A DNA stretch of 64,000 bases from Cystobacter fuscus DSM 2262 (lineage in GTDB: Bacteria > Myxococcota > Myxococcia > Myxococcales > Myxococcaceae), in NCBI RefSeq assembly GCF_000335475.2, contig NZ_ANAH02000013.1, positions 248,001 through 312,000 of the forward strand, given 5' to 3'. The first letter of the stretch is position 1; the number at the start of each line of letters is the position of its first letter. The notes below the pieces were generated by a model. The model did no database searches, was not told the origin of the DNA, and saw nothing but the letters and a program-made list of their open reading frames with translations. Positions 51,113 through 62,311 of the stretch are shown here, piece after piece. Position numbers and translations under genes: made by a program.

Positions 51113-51123
51113 TAGGACACCTA
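51113..51123. promoter_or_regulatory. Dyad upstream of the HTH-REC gene
   Basis: TAGG-ACA-CCTA, a perfect 4-bp-arm dyad, with a partial third TAGG copy at 51108. It lies ~47 bp before the start codon, where TATCCT/TATGAG on the minus strand could be a -10. A possible autoregulatory operator for the MerR-like HTH. Confidence 0.25.
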
Positions 51124-51148
51124 ACCGGGAAGCGAAAATTCTTTGCTT

Positions 51149-51727
51149 TCACAACTTGACAGCCTGTAGGGCCTCGGCGGCTTTCATCTGTCGGACGGTG
51201 GCTTCCCAATGCCCCGCCGCCCGCAAGCACAGTTCCACCAGTTCGCGCGCCGCGCCGTGACCTCCCCGGTTGCGTGCGATGTAATGCACTTCCTGCCGAA
51301 CTTCGAGCGCCGCGTCGGCCGGACAGGCCGACAGGCCCACCCGGCTCAGGGGACCCAGGTCGTTGAGGTCATCCCCCATATAGGCGCACTCCTCGGGGGT
51401 CGCCCCCAGTTGGGAGAGCAGCTCGTCGAGGCCCGCGGACTTGTCCTTGCGTCCCTGGAAGATGGCGGAGAGGCCCAGTTCGCGGCCCCGCACCTCCACG
51501 ATGGAGGAGGAGCGCGCGGTGAGGATGGCGGTGCGCAGGCCGGCGAGCCGGGCCATCACCAGGCCGTGGCCGTCCTTCACGTCGAAGCGCTTCATCACCT
51601 CGCCGCCATCGCCGTAATACAGGCCGCCGTCCGTGAGGACCCCATCCACGTCGAAGACGAGCAGGCGCACCCGCGCGGCGCGCTCCGTCAGCTCGTCCCG
51701 GCTGGGCTTTGGCGGCAGGTCCGTCAT
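51149..51727 (-). CDS. kdsC: Kdo-8-phosphate phosphatase
   Basis: 192 residues from ATG 51727. A HAD enzyme (no cap domain) that removes phosphate from Kdo-8-P to give Kdo, the sugar linking lipid A to core. Motifs: I LLVFDVDGVLTDGGLYYG, II ILTARSS, III Lys in FQGRKDKS, IV YMGDDLNDLGPLSRVGLSACPADA, the exact KdsC pattern. The tail HYIARNRGGHGAARELVE(L) is also family-specific. It follows kdsA by 40 bp. Confidence 0.95.
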   Translation of the reverse strand: MTDLPPKPSRDELTERAARVRLLVFDVDGVLTDGGLYYGDGGEVMKRFDVKDGHGLVMARLAGLRTAILTARSSSIVEVRGRELGLSAIFQGRKDKSAGLDELLSQLGATPEECAYMGDDLNDLGPLSRVGLSACPADAALEVRQEVHYIARNRGGHGAARELVELCLRAAGHWEATVRQMKAAEALQAVKL

Positions 51728-51767
51728 GTCGTGTCCCTCGGATTCCCTCCCCGCGACTTCGATTCTC

Positions 51768-54250
<2,483 letters not shown>

Positions 54251-54290
54251 TCAATGTTTCTGTCGGTTCCCCGGCCCCCGTCGAGGCCCT

Positions 54291-54320
54291 GACTCACGGT
54301 GAGTCCGGGACTGTCAGTCC
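54291..54320. promoter_or_regulatory. Paired dyads upstream of pyrG
   Basis: GACTCAC-G-GTGAGTC (54291-54305) and GGACTG-T-CAGTCC (54308-54320) lie 70-100 bp upstream of the pyrG start and overlap the end of the small gene at 54314. With one-base centres they suit protein binding better than RNA hairpins. The second could still form part of a terminator for the small gene. Confidence 0.3.
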
Positions 54321-54547
54321 TGGCCCTGACTGCGGGGACGGCTCTCGGCGTAGTCGCGCGCCTGGGGAACGCTCCCCCGGTGCTCGCGCAGCGGACAGTG
54401 CCGACACGTCCACCCGTCCCAGCCCCGCTTCACCGCGAGGTGCAGACAGGCGTCGTAGTTGGCGCAGAACAGGTTGCGTTGAACCTCCACCACCGACTCG
54501 TCTCGCAGGGCGCAAGGGAGCGGACTCGGGCAGGGTGTGATGGACAA
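54314..54547 (-). CDS. Small Cys-rich protein, 77 aa
   Basis: Starts at a TTG (54547) with GGAGG exactly seven bases before it, a strong initiation site. The core FCANYDACLHLAVKRGWDGWTCRHCPL carries two cysteine pairs (C-x5-C and C-x2-C) and regularly placed Trp residues, looking like a small zinc-binding knuckle. I recall similar short proteins in other delta-type proteobacteria but cannot name a function. The tail after CPLRE is Arg/Ser-rich and probably disordered. It lies between the terminator region at 54631 and pyrG on the same strand. Confidence 0.7.
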   Translation of the reverse strand: MSITPCPSPLPCALRDESVVEVQRNLFCANYDACLHLAVKRGWDGWTCRHCPLREHRGSVPQARDYAESRPRSQGQD

Positions 54548-54633
54548 GGTCGGGCCTCCAGCGAATCAAACGAGCCTTCCCCCCTCGGCGGGCTGCAACA
54601 GGGTCCGCCCGCTCGCATTCCCGGAGGGAAGAT

Positions 54634-54696
54634 AAAAAAAGGCCCGCCCGGTCCACGGCCCCGTCGAATGGTGGGGTGCGTGAGCCCGGGCGGGCC
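54634..54696 (-). terminator. Intrinsic terminator with a long structured loop
   Basis: On the minus strand an 11-bp GC stem (54696-54686 with 54651-54641) encloses a 34-nt loop that can itself pair (CACG/CGTG and CCCC/GGGG), followed by seven T (54640-54634). A classic terminator for transcripts coming from the right: the kdsB-exporter operon and/or the short unit at 54740-54790. Confidence 0.75.
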
Positions 54697-54739
54697 AGTC
54701 TACCTTCGGCGTCAACATCTCCGCCGGACGGTGGCTTTA

Positions 54740-54790
54740 TCAGCGCGCCGTGCCGACGGAGGTGGACGCCTGACTCTTGCTATCAGTCAA
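54740..54790 (-). CDS. Possible 16-codon mini-gene with a near-perfect Shine-Dalgarno
   Basis: On the minus strand AAAGGAGGTGAT, complementary to the very end of 16S rRNA over 12 bases, is followed by GCC and a TTG that opens a 16-codon frame (LTDSKSQASTSVGTAR). It ends in tandem stops TGATAA. The start codon can be folded into a hairpin (TGACT/AGTCA, 54771-54775 with 54785-54789). An intrinsic terminator lies ~45 bases downstream. It could be a leader peptide, a small protein or a ribosome-binding regulatory RNA. The rest of the 54548-54906 gap shows nothing else. Confidence 0.35.
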   Translation of the reverse strand: MTDSKSQASTSVGTAR

Positions 54791-54906
54791 GGCATCACCT
54801 CCTTTCGTCTGCGGAGCCTTTTCTAATCACCCTTCTTTCCCCGCGCCACTCGTCGGGAGGTGTGGGGCGAGGCCGTACCCTGGGCAGACGAGAGGGCGGG
54901 AGCGGC

Positions 54907-56685
54907 TCAGGCGGCGACGAATTGGCGTTCCACCAGGCGACGGTAGAGGCCCTCCTGGCCCATGAGGGTGGAGTGGTCGCCGCTCTGCACCACCTGGCCC
55001 CCCTCCATCACCACCACGCGGTCGGCCCCCATCACCGTGGACAGGCGGTGGGCGATGATGAGCGTGGTGCGCCCGCGCATCAGCCGCTCGAGGGCCTCCT
55101 TCACCAGGTGCTCGCTCTCGGCGTCCAGGGCGCTGGTGGCCTCGTCGAGCACCAGCAGGCGCGGATCCTTGAGCACCGCGCGGGCAATGGCGATGCGCTG
55201 CTTCTGCCCGCCGGACAGCTGCACGCCGCGCTCGCCCACCATCGTCTGGTAGCCCTCGGGGAAGCGGGAGATGAACTCGTGGGCGTTGGCGGTGCGCGCG
55301 GCGGCTTCCACCTCGGCGTCCGTGGCGTCCTTGCGGCCATAGCGGATGTTGTCCGCGATGGAGGTGGCGAACAGCATGGGCTCCTGCGCCACCGTGCCCA
55401 CCTGCTGGCGCAGCCACTCGGTGTCCAGCGTGCTCAGCTCCCGCCCGTCCAGCAGCACCCGGCCCTCCTGCGGGTCATACATGCGCGCGAGCAGCGCGGC
55501 GAGCGTGGACTTGCCCGCGCCCGAGGGGCCGACGATGGCCACCACCTCGCCCGGCGCGAGTGCCAGGTGGATGCCCTTGAGCACCGGCACGTCCCGCCGC
55601 GTGGGATAGGCGAAGCGCACGTCCTGGAACTCGACCCGGCCCTGCACCGCCGCCAGGCGCTCGCCCCCCGAGGACGGAATGGCGGGCACGCGGTCGATGA
55701 GTTCGAAGACGCGCTCGGCGGCACCCGAGGCGCGCATGAAGTCCGCCCACAGGTCCGCGAGCGCTCCCAGCGCGAAGGCCACCATGAGCGAGTAGATGAG
55801 GAAGGAGGTGAGGTTGCCCACCGTCATCCTCCCGTCGAGCACCATCCGCCCGCCGTACCAGAGCACCACCGCCGAGGAGAGGTAGCCCGCGGACGAGGCG
55901 CCCGCGAGGAAGAACGAGGACTGTTTGGCCCGGCGGCGCGCGACGTCGTAGGCGTGCTCGGTGGCGCTCTGGTAGCGCTCCACCTCGTGGCGCTCGGCGG
56001 CGAAGGAGCGCACGGTGCGGATGCCCGACAGGCTCTCCTCGGCCACCTCGTTGGCTACCGCGAGCGCGTCCTGCGACTCCTTGGAGAGGCCGCGCACCTT
56101 GCGCCCATACGACACCGCCCCCACCGCCACCGCGGGCACGATGGTGAGCATCAGCGCGGTGAGCACCGGCGAGGTGTAGAAGAGCAGGCCAATTCCGCCG
56201 AACGCCTGGGCCGCGTTGCGCAGCGCCATGGAGATGTTCACGCTCACCGCGTTCTGCAGCACCGTGGTGTCCGAGGACAGCCGGTTGGTGAGCTCTCCCG
56301 TCTTGCGCTCGTCGAAGAAGCCCACCTCCTGGGACATGAGGCTCGCGAACAGGTTCTGCCGCAGCCGCGTCACCACGCGCTCGCCCGCGGTGGTGAAGAG
56401 GTAGTAGCGCAGCGCCATCGCCACGCCCTGGAAGAGGAAGACGACCACCATGGCCAGGGCCACCCGGTCGATGTGCTCCCGGTTCCCCGACTTGAGGCTC
56501 TGGTCGATGATGTCCCCGATGATCTTCGGGTACACCAGACCCAGGGCGCTCGCGAGCACGAGGAAGAAGGTTCCGGCGATGATCCGGCGGGCCTGCGGGC
56601 GCGCCAGCCCCATCAGGCGGCTGAACGTCGCCCGGGAGAACCGGGGCTTCTTGGAGGCGTCGGGTTTGTTCTTGGCGTCGGACAC
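54907..56685 (-). CDS. MsbA-like ABC exporter (transmembrane plus ATPase fusion)
   Basis: 592 residues, a half-transporter that works as a dimer. Transmembrane domain ~15-325 with six helices, including ELTNRLSSDTTVLQNAVSVNISMALRNAAQAFGGIGLLF, then ATPase ~350-590: Walker A VGPSGAGKST, Q-loop VAQEPMLFATSIADNIRYG, signature QLSGGQKQRIAIARA, Walker B LLVLDEATSALDAESE, H-loop IIAHRLSTV. The QEPMLFATSIADNIRYG wording is shared with MsbA and TAP/ABCB-type lipid or drug exporters. Eighty bp downstream of kdsB, as msbA and kdsB are linked in enterobacteria, so lipid A-core flipping is the favoured but unproven role. Confidence 0.9.
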   Translation of the reverse strand: MSDAKNKPDASKKPRFSRATFSRLMGLARPQARRIIAGTFFLVLASALGLVYPKIIGDIIDQSLKSGNREHIDRVALAMVVVFLFQGVAMALRYYLFTTAGERVVTRLRQNLFASLMSQEVGFFDERKTGELTNRLSSDTTVLQNAVSVNISMALRNAAQAFGGIGLLFYTSPVLTALMLTIVPAVAVGAVSYGRKVRGLSKESQDALAVANEVAEESLSGIRTVRSFAAERHEVERYQSATEHAYDVARRRAKQSSFFLAGASSAGYLSSAVVLWYGGRMVLDGRMTVGNLTSFLIYSLMVAFALGALADLWADFMRASGAAERVFELIDRVPAIPSSGGERLAAVQGRVEFQDVRFAYPTRRDVPVLKGIHLALAPGEVVAIVGPSGAGKSTLAALLARMYDPQEGRVLLDGRELSTLDTEWLRQQVGTVAQEPMLFATSIADNIRYGRKDATDAEVEAAARTANAHEFISRFPEGYQTMVGERGVQLSGGQKQRIAIARAVLKDPRLLVLDEATSALDAESEHLVKEALERLMRGRTTLIIAHRLSTVMGADRVVVMEGGQVVQSGDHSTLMGQEGLYRRLVERQFVAA

Positions 56686-56764
56686 GCGCCCAGCCTACCT
56701 CGCGACGGGGCGCCCGGCCCGTACTCTCTCGCCCCGCTTCCGTCCGCCCGCCCGGCAGGCGGGT

Positions 56765-57505
56765 TCAGCCGCCGCGCAACACCGCCTCCACCCGCGCCAC
56801 GTCCCCGGGCACGTCCACCGCCACCGTGTGTCCCGCCACCTGGCCACAGCGGATGCGCACCCCATGCTCCAGGGCTCGTAGCTGCTCCAATTTCTCCGCC
56901 CCTTCCAGCGGGGTGGGGCTCAGCCCGGCGAGGCGCAGCAGCGTCGCGCGCCGGTAGCCATACAGGCCCAGGTGCGCCCAGTGCCGCACCGCGCCGGCCT
57001 CGCCCGGCTCGCGCACGAAGGGCAGCAGGGCGCGGCTGAAGTACAGCGCGTCCCCATTGAGCGCCAGCACCGCCTTCACCACGTGGGGACTGGCCTGCTC
57101 GGCCGCCTCCAGGGGCCGCACCAGGGTGCCCATCTCCACCGCCGGGTCGGCGAACAGGCCCGCGAGCACCCTCAGGGTGTCCGGATCCACCAGCGGCTCG
57201 TCCCCCTGCACGTTCACCCAGACGTCCACGTCCGCACGCGTCCGGGCCACCTCCGCCACCCGGTCCGTTCCCGTGGCGCACTCGGGCGAGGTCATCACCG
57301 CCGTGCCCCCAAAGCCCTCCACCGCCTCCTGGATGCGCACATCGTCGGTGGCCACCAGCACCTCGCCGAAGACGAGCGCCTCCTGGCAGCGGCGCCAGAC
57401 GTGTTCGATCATCGGCCGGCCGGCGATGGACGCCAGGGGTTTGCCAGGAAAGCGCGTGCTCGCGTAGCGCGCGGGGATGACGGCGACGGGACGGGGGGCG
57501 GACAT
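56765..57505 (-). CDS. kdsB: CMP-Kdo synthetase
   Basis: 246 residues from ATG 57505. Activates Kdo with CTP for transfer to lipid A. Motifs: VAVIPARYASTRFPGKPLASIAGRPMIEHVW (nucleotide-binding loop), VLVATDDVRIQEAVEGFGG, MTSPECATGTDRVAEVA, VWVNVQGDEPLVDP (metal-binding Asp). The ending EKLEQLRALEHGVRIRCGQV is diagnostic. The frame could extend eight codons to a GTG at 57529, without a ribosome site. It is divergent from wecB by 95 bp. Confidence 0.96.
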   Translation of the reverse strand: MSAPRPVAVIPARYASTRFPGKPLASIAGRPMIEHVWRRCQEALVFGEVLVATDDVRIQEAVEGFGGTAVMTSPECATGTDRVAEVARTRADVDVWVNVQGDEPLVDPDTLRVLAGLFADPAVEMGTLVRPLEAAEQASPHVVKAVLALNGDALYFSRALLPFVREPGEAGAVRHWAHLGLYGYRRATLLRLAGLSPTPLEGAEKLEQLRALEHGVRIRCGQVAGHTVAVDVPGDVARVEAVLRGG

Positions 57506-57600
57506 GGCGGCGCTGTCTATCAGATTCACGACGCTGCGAGGCCCCCCGGGCCAGGGACCCCCTGGCCGATGCGGGGCGGGTGCCTAGCTTCGACCCCCAT

Positions 57601-58728
57601 ATGAAGAAGGTTCTCCATATCGTCGGGGCGCGTCCCAACTTCATGAAGGTCGCGCCCATCCACCGGGCCATCCGCGAGCGCGGCGTGCTCGCCCAGACCC
57701 TCGTCCACACCGGGCAGCACTACGACGTGAAGATGAGCGATGTCTTCTTCACCGACCTGGGCATGCCCGCCCCCGACGTCCACCTCGGCATCGGCTCGGG
57801 CAGCCACACCGAGCAGACCGCCCGGGTGATGATCGAGCTGGAGAAGGTCTTCACCCAGGAGAAGCCCGACCTCGTGTCCGTGGTGGGCGACGTCAACAGC
57901 ACCCTGGCCGGGGCGCTCGTGGCGGTGAAGATGGGCATCAAGCTCGCCCACGTGGAGGCGGGGTTGCGCAGCGGCGACCGCACCATGCCCGAGGAGATCA
58001 ACCGGCTGCTCGTGGACCGCATCTCGGACCTGCTGCTCACGCCCTCGGCCGACGCGGACGCCAACCTGCTGCGCGAGGGCATCGAGCCCGAGCGCATCCG
58101 CATGGTGGGCAACGTGATGATCGACTCGCTCCTGTCGGCGCGCGAGCAGGCCCTGCGCCTGCCCACCCTCAAGGACATGGGCTTCACCCCGCGCGGCTAC
58201 GCGGTGTGCACCCTGCACCGCGCCTCCAACGTGGATGACGAGGGCACGCTGCGCGGACTGCTCTCCGCGCTCGGCCACGTGGCCAGCCGCCTGCCCGTCG
58301 TCTTCCCCGTCCACCCGCGCACCCGCAAGCGCATCGCGGACCTGGGCCTCGGGCCCACCCTGGAGCGCACCCCGGGCCTGCGCCTCGTGGATCCGCTCGG
58401 CTACCTGGAGTTCCTCGCGCTCACCTCCCAGGCCCGGCTCGTCTTCACCGACTCGGGCGGCCTCCAGGAGGAGACCACCGTGCTCGGCATTCCCTGCCTC
58501 ACCGTGCGCGAGAACACCGAGCGGCCCATCACCGTGGACGTGGGCACCAACCTCGTCGTGGGCACCGACCCCGCCCACATCCAGAGGGAAGCGGACCGCA
58601 TCCTCGACGGGCACGAGAAGAAGGGCCGGGTGCCCGATGGCTGGGACGGCCACAGTGGCGAGCGCATCGCCCAGCTCTACGAGGAGACGCTCGGCGCCGT
58701 CGCCGCCCCCCGACGCGCGGCCGTCTAG
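57601..58728 (+). CDS. wecB: UDP-N-acetylglucosamine 2-epimerase (non-hydrolysing)
   Basis: 375 residues. Interconverts UDP-GlcNAc and UDP-ManNAc for surface polysaccharides. Motifs: VLHIVGARPNFMKVAPIHRAI, LVHTGQHYD, VVGDVNSTLAGALVAVKMGIKLAHVEAGLRSGDRTMPEEINR, CTLHRASNVDD, FTDSGGLQEETTVLGIPCLTVRENTERPIT, all standard for WecB. ATG 57601. The pseudouridine synthase gene follows after 33 bp. With kdsB divergent, the locus forms a small polysaccharide/LPS island. Confidence 0.95.
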   Translation: MKKVLHIVGARPNFMKVAPIHRAIRERGVLAQTLVHTGQHYDVKMSDVFFTDLGMPAPDVHLGIGSGSHTEQTARVMIELEKVFTQEKPDLVSVVGDVNSTLAGALVAVKMGIKLAHVEAGLRSGDRTMPEEINRLLVDRISDLLLTPSADADANLLREGIEPERIRMVGNVMIDSLLSAREQALRLPTLKDMGFTPRGYAVCTLHRASNVDDEGTLRGLLSALGHVASRLPVVFPVHPRTRKRIADLGLGPTLERTPGLRLVDPLGYLEFLALTSQARLVFTDSGGLQEETTVLGIPCLTVRENTERPITVDVGTNLVVGTDPAHIQREADRILDGHEKKGRVPDGWDGHSGERIAQLYEETLGAVAAPRRAAV

Positions 58729-58761
58729 CCGCCTCGCGCGCCGTGTTATGCCAGGGGCCTC

Positions 58762-59757
58762 ATGAGTGAGACCCCCGAGGGCTTCGTCGACATCTCCTTC
58801 GTCGTCGAGCCGAACTACGCCGGCTGGAGGCTCGAGCGCTACCTCGCCCAGAAGCTCCGCCGGCTGCCTCGCGAGCGGCTGCTCGGCGTCATCCAGCGCG
58901 GAGTCCTCTGCGAGGAGCGCCGGCTCAAGCCCTCCACGCCCGTCTACCCGGGCCTGTCCTTCCGCATCCGCCGGCCCGCGAGCGCCGAGCCCGACACGCC
59001 CACCGAAGTGCCCGTCGTCTTCGAGGACGACTGGCTGCTCGTGCTCGACAAGCCCGCCGGGCTGCCGCTGCACCCCACCGCCCGCTACCACAAGGGCACG
59101 CTCGTCTCCTTGCTGCGCGAGCGCTTGGGCCATGCCTCCGCCGAGCCCGCGCACCGCTTGGACCGGGAGACCAGTGGCCTGGTCGTCTGCGGACGCACCA
59201 CCGAGGCCTGCCGGGTGCTCGGCCGGCTTTTCATCTCGCGCGAGGTGCACAAGGAGTACCTCGCCATCTGCGAGGGCCATCCTCCCGAGGACTCCTTCCG
59301 CGTGGATGCCCCCATCGCCGAGGGGACCGAGCTCATCCGCATCGCGGTACGCATCGACCCCATCCTGGGCAAGGAAAGCCACACGCGCTTCGAGGTGCTC
59401 AGCCGCTTCACCCTCGAGGGCGAGCCCTTCGCCCTCTTGCGCTGCCACCCCGAGACCGGACGCCAGCATCAGATCCGCGTCCACTTGCGCGAGGCGGGCT
59501 TTCCGCTCGTGGGCGACAAGATGTACGGGCCGGACCCCGGCTACTTCGATCGGTTCAGCAAACGCTGCCTCGAGCCCGAGGCGTGGGTGCGCTTGCGCCT
59601 TCCCCGCCACGCCCTCCACGCCGCGCGCCTGTCCTTCCCCCACCCGGCCACCGGCCAGCGCGTCACGTTCGAGTCCCCGCTCCCCGGAGACCTCCAGGAC
59701 TTCATCGCCAACCGGACTCCGGCCGGGCTGATCTTCCCTGGCGCGGACGGTGCATAA
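58762..59757 (+). CDS. RluA/RluD-family pseudouridine synthase
   Basis: 331 residues. N-terminal S4-like RNA-binding segment (~15-75: GWRLERYLAQKLRRLPRERLLGVIQRGVLCEERRLKPSTPVYPG), then the catalytic domain with the hallmark PAHRLDRETSGLVVCGRT (catalytic Asp in HRLDRET). VVFEDDWLLVLDKPAGLPLHPT and GRQHQIRVHLREAGFPLVGDKMYG also fit. Isomerises uridines in rRNA or tRNA. It could be RluD, RluC or a paralog; the sequence does not decide. The ~50-residue C-terminal part (SKRCLEPEAWVRLRLPRHALHAARL) is normal. Confidence 0.93.
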   Translation: MSETPEGFVDISFVVEPNYAGWRLERYLAQKLRRLPRERLLGVIQRGVLCEERRLKPSTPVYPGLSFRIRRPASAEPDTPTEVPVVFEDDWLLVLDKPAGLPLHPTARYHKGTLVSLLRERLGHASAEPAHRLDRETSGLVVCGRTTEACRVLGRLFISREVHKEYLAICEGHPPEDSFRVDAPIAEGTELIRIAVRIDPILGKESHTRFEVLSRFTLEGEPFALLRCHPETGRQHQIRVHLREAGFPLVGDKMYGPDPGYFDRFSKRCLEPEAWVRLRLPRHALHAARLSFPHPATGQRVTFESPLPGDLQDFIANRTPAGLIFPGADGA

Positions 59758-59766
59758 CTTTCGCGC

Positions 59767-62286
59767 ATGAGTGAAGCCCCCTCCTCTCCCGAGGATGCCC
59801 TCGGACAGGCACCGTCGCGCGAACGGATGGAACTCGAGGAGGAACTGCCCTTCGACATCCCGCTCCAGTTGTTTCCCGACGGGGCGTTCGTGCTCGACGA
59901 GCAGTGGCGCATCGTGGCGCTCAACCCAGTGGCGGCGCGCTTGCTCGGTCACTCGCGCGAGGAGCTGCTCGGCGAGGTGCTGTGGACGCTCTTCCCCACG
60001 CTGCTCGACACCGCTTTCGGCACGGCCTACCTGCGCGCCCGGGCGGAGGGGGTGACCACCACCGCGGAGTGGATTGCCCCCCTGGGGGAGACCTCCTACG
60101 AGGCGTGCGCCGTCCCATATGGCTCCCAGTTGATCATCTTCCTGCGCGACGTGACGTCGCGCCGGGAAGCGGAAGTGGCCAGGGAGAAGAGCGTCGGGCG
60201 GCTCGCCCTGTTGCAGGAGATGACGACGAAGTTGTGCGCGGTGGCTTCCGCCGCCGAGGTCGTGGAGGTCATCGCGCGCGGCGCCCTGGAGGCGATGGAT
60301 GCCCGGCGGCTGTCCGTGGCACTGCCCGAGATGGATGGCCGCTCGCTCCGGGTGCTCAGCCGCGAGAGCATGTCCGGCGGTCCCGGCTACCGGCTGTCCC
60401 AGGTGCCCATGGAGTCGAACCTGCCCATCACCCGGGTCTTCCGCTCGGGCCGGCCCGAGTGGTCCGGCGCCCTGGCCTGTCTGCCCATGCTCGCCAAGGG
60501 CTCGCCCATGGCGGTGCTGTCCCTCACCTTCGCGCCCCTGCACGTCTTCGACTCGGCGGACCGGGACTTCCTGCTGTCGCTCGCCCACCAGGGCGCACTC
60601 GCGCTCGAGCGTGCCCGGCTCTTCGACAAGGAGCAGGCCGCGCGCGCCGAGGCCGAGTTCCAACGCACCCGTCTGCAAGCCGTGGTGATGCAGGCGCCCC
60701 TGGCGGTCTGCCTCATGCGCGGCCCCGAGCACGTCATCGAGCTGGACAACCCCCTGCACCAGGCCCACCAGGGCGACAGTGGCCTCGTGGGCCAGAAGAT
60801 GCGTGACGCCCTGCCCCACCACATGCGCCAGGGCATGCTCGACGTGCTCGACCGTGTCTACATGTGGGGGGAGCGCTTCGTCGCGCGCGAATACCGGGTG
60901 GCGGAGGATCCGCGCACGGGGGCGCCCCGCGACGAGCGCTTCTTCAACTTCTCCTACGAGCCGCTGCGCGACACCGCGGGCCACGTGGATGGGGTGGCCT
61001 TCTTCTCCTACGACGTGACGGACCACGTGCGCGCGCGGCGCGAGGTGGAGGCGCTCGCCGAGCGGCAGCACTTCCTGTACGAGGCCAGCACGCTCCTGGG
61101 CAGCTCGCTCGACTCCGTGTCCACGATGGAGCGCTTGATGGAGCTGGTGGTGCCCCGCTTCGCCGACTGCTGCGCGGTGCACGTGCTCACCGAGGAGGGA
61201 CGGGTGGAGCAGCTCGCGGGGCTGCACCGGGATCCGGAACGGGCCCGGGTGGCGCTCCAGGTGCTTCGGCTCCAGCCCGTCGAGTTGTCCGCCGACCATG
61301 GCGTCGGCAAGGTGCTGCGCACGGGCGAGTCGGAGTGGATCCCCGAGTTCTCCGAGGGCCAGCTCGCCCAGATGGCGCGCAGCTCCGAGGCCGAGGCGCC
61401 GCTGAACGCGCTCCAGCTCTGTTCCTATATCTGCGTGCCCCTGGTGGCGCGGGGTCGGACGCTCGGCACGCTCATGCTGGCGCAGGGCGACAGCGGCCGT
61501 CATTACTCGCGCGCGGACCTGACGCTGGCCGAGGAGCTGGCGCGCCGGGCCGCCCTGTGTCTGGACAACGCGCGGCTGTACCGTGATGCCCAGGACGCCA
61601 TCCGGCTGCGCGACGAGTTCCTCTCCATCGCGAGCCATGAGCTCAAGACACCGCTCACCGTGCTGCGGCTCCAGTTGTCCTCCCTGGAGCGTCACCTGCC
61701 TCCGGAGGCGAGCGAGCGGATGCGCACGAAGCTGGACGAGGCCCAACGCCAGGCGCGGCGGCTCTCGCAGCTCATCACGTTGCTGCTCGACGTGGGCCGC
61801 ATCGTCACCGGCCGCGTGTCCCTGGATCGCGCCGAGATGGATCTCACCCGGCTCATCCAGGAGGTGATGGAGCGGCTGCGCGACGTGTTCACCCGCGCGG
61901 GCTGCGAGGTGACGCTCCATGCGCCCGCGCCCGTGGTGGGTTGCTGGGACGCGCTCCGCCTGGAGCAGGTCATCGTCAACCTGCTCACCAACGCGGCCCG
62001 CTACGGCGCGGGCAAGCCCATCACCCTCCGGCTGGAGTCGGACGGCGTGCACGCCCGGTTCATCGTGCGCGATGAGGGGGTGGGCATCTCCCCCGAGGAC
62101 CTGCCGCGCATCTTCAGCCGCTTCGAGCGCGCCGTCACGGTGCGGCACTACGGGGGCCTGGGCCTGGGGCTCTACATCAGCCGGGAAATCGTCGAGTCCC
62201 ACGGCGGACACCTGACCGTGGACAGCCAGCCGGGGCAGGGCGCCACCTTCACGCTGGAGCTGCCCTACCAAATCCCCGGGGAGTGA
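59767..62286 (+). CDS. PAS-GAF-PAS-GAF sensor histidine kinase
   Basis: 839 residues, no membrane segment. PAS (~35-135, ending IIFLRDVTSRREAE), GAF (~150-290), PAS (~300-425: AVVMQAPLAVCLMRGPEHVIELDN...GVAFFSYDVTDHV), GAF (~435-610), HisKA (~615-685, His in SIASHELKTPLTVLRLQL) and HATPase_c (~720-835: VNLLTNAARYGAGKP, RDEGVGISPED, GGLGLGLYI). The SHELKTPL box is the common HPK type, unlike the NtrB-like HEVRNPL kinase at 31563. It starts nine bases after the pseudouridine synthase and converges with the regulator at 62312, 25 bp apart. No obvious partner. Confidence 0.93.
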   Translation: MSEAPSSPEDALGQAPSRERMELEEELPFDIPLQLFPDGAFVLDEQWRIVALNPVAARLLGHSREELLGEVLWTLFPTLLDTAFGTAYLRARAEGVTTTAEWIAPLGETSYEACAVPYGSQLIIFLRDVTSRREAEVAREKSVGRLALLQEMTTKLCAVASAAEVVEVIARGALEAMDARRLSVALPEMDGRSLRVLSRESMSGGPGYRLSQVPMESNLPITRVFRSGRPEWSGALACLPMLAKGSPMAVLSLTFAPLHVFDSADRDFLLSLAHQGALALERARLFDKEQAARAEAEFQRTRLQAVVMQAPLAVCLMRGPEHVIELDNPLHQAHQGDSGLVGQKMRDALPHHMRQGMLDVLDRVYMWGERFVAREYRVAEDPRTGAPRDERFFNFSYEPLRDTAGHVDGVAFFSYDVTDHVRARREVEALAERQHFLYEASTLLGSSLDSVSTMERLMELVVPRFADCCAVHVLTEEGRVEQLAGLHRDPERARVALQVLRLQPVELSADHGVGKVLRTGESEWIPEFSEGQLAQMARSSEAEAPLNALQLCSYICVPLVARGRTLGTLMLAQGDSGRHYSRADLTLAEELARRAALCLDNARLYRDAQDAIRLRDEFLSIASHELKTPLTVLRLQLSSLERHLPPEASERMRTKLDEAQRQARRLSQLITLLLDVGRIVTGRVSLDRAEMDLTRLIQEVMERLRDVFTRAGCEVTLHAPAPVVGCWDALRLEQVIVNLLTNAARYGAGKPITLRLESDGVHARFIVRDEGVGISPEDLPRIFSRFERAVTVRHYGGLGLGLYISREIVESHGGHLTVDSQPGQGATFTLELPYQIPGE

Positions 62287-62311
62287 GGGCCGCCGGCGGT
62301 GCCTCGGTTCT

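Noticed and set aside
51150-51180. TTGACA on the plus strand near the end of kdsC
   Set aside because: It lies in the coding sequence of kdsC with no -10 at a suitable distance and no plus-strand gene downstream for it to serve.
54793-54806. A fragment of 16S rRNA (ATCACCTCCTTTC)
   Set aside because: The match stops after about 13 bases with no other rRNA sequence around it. A strong Shine-Dalgarno on the other strand is a simpler reading.
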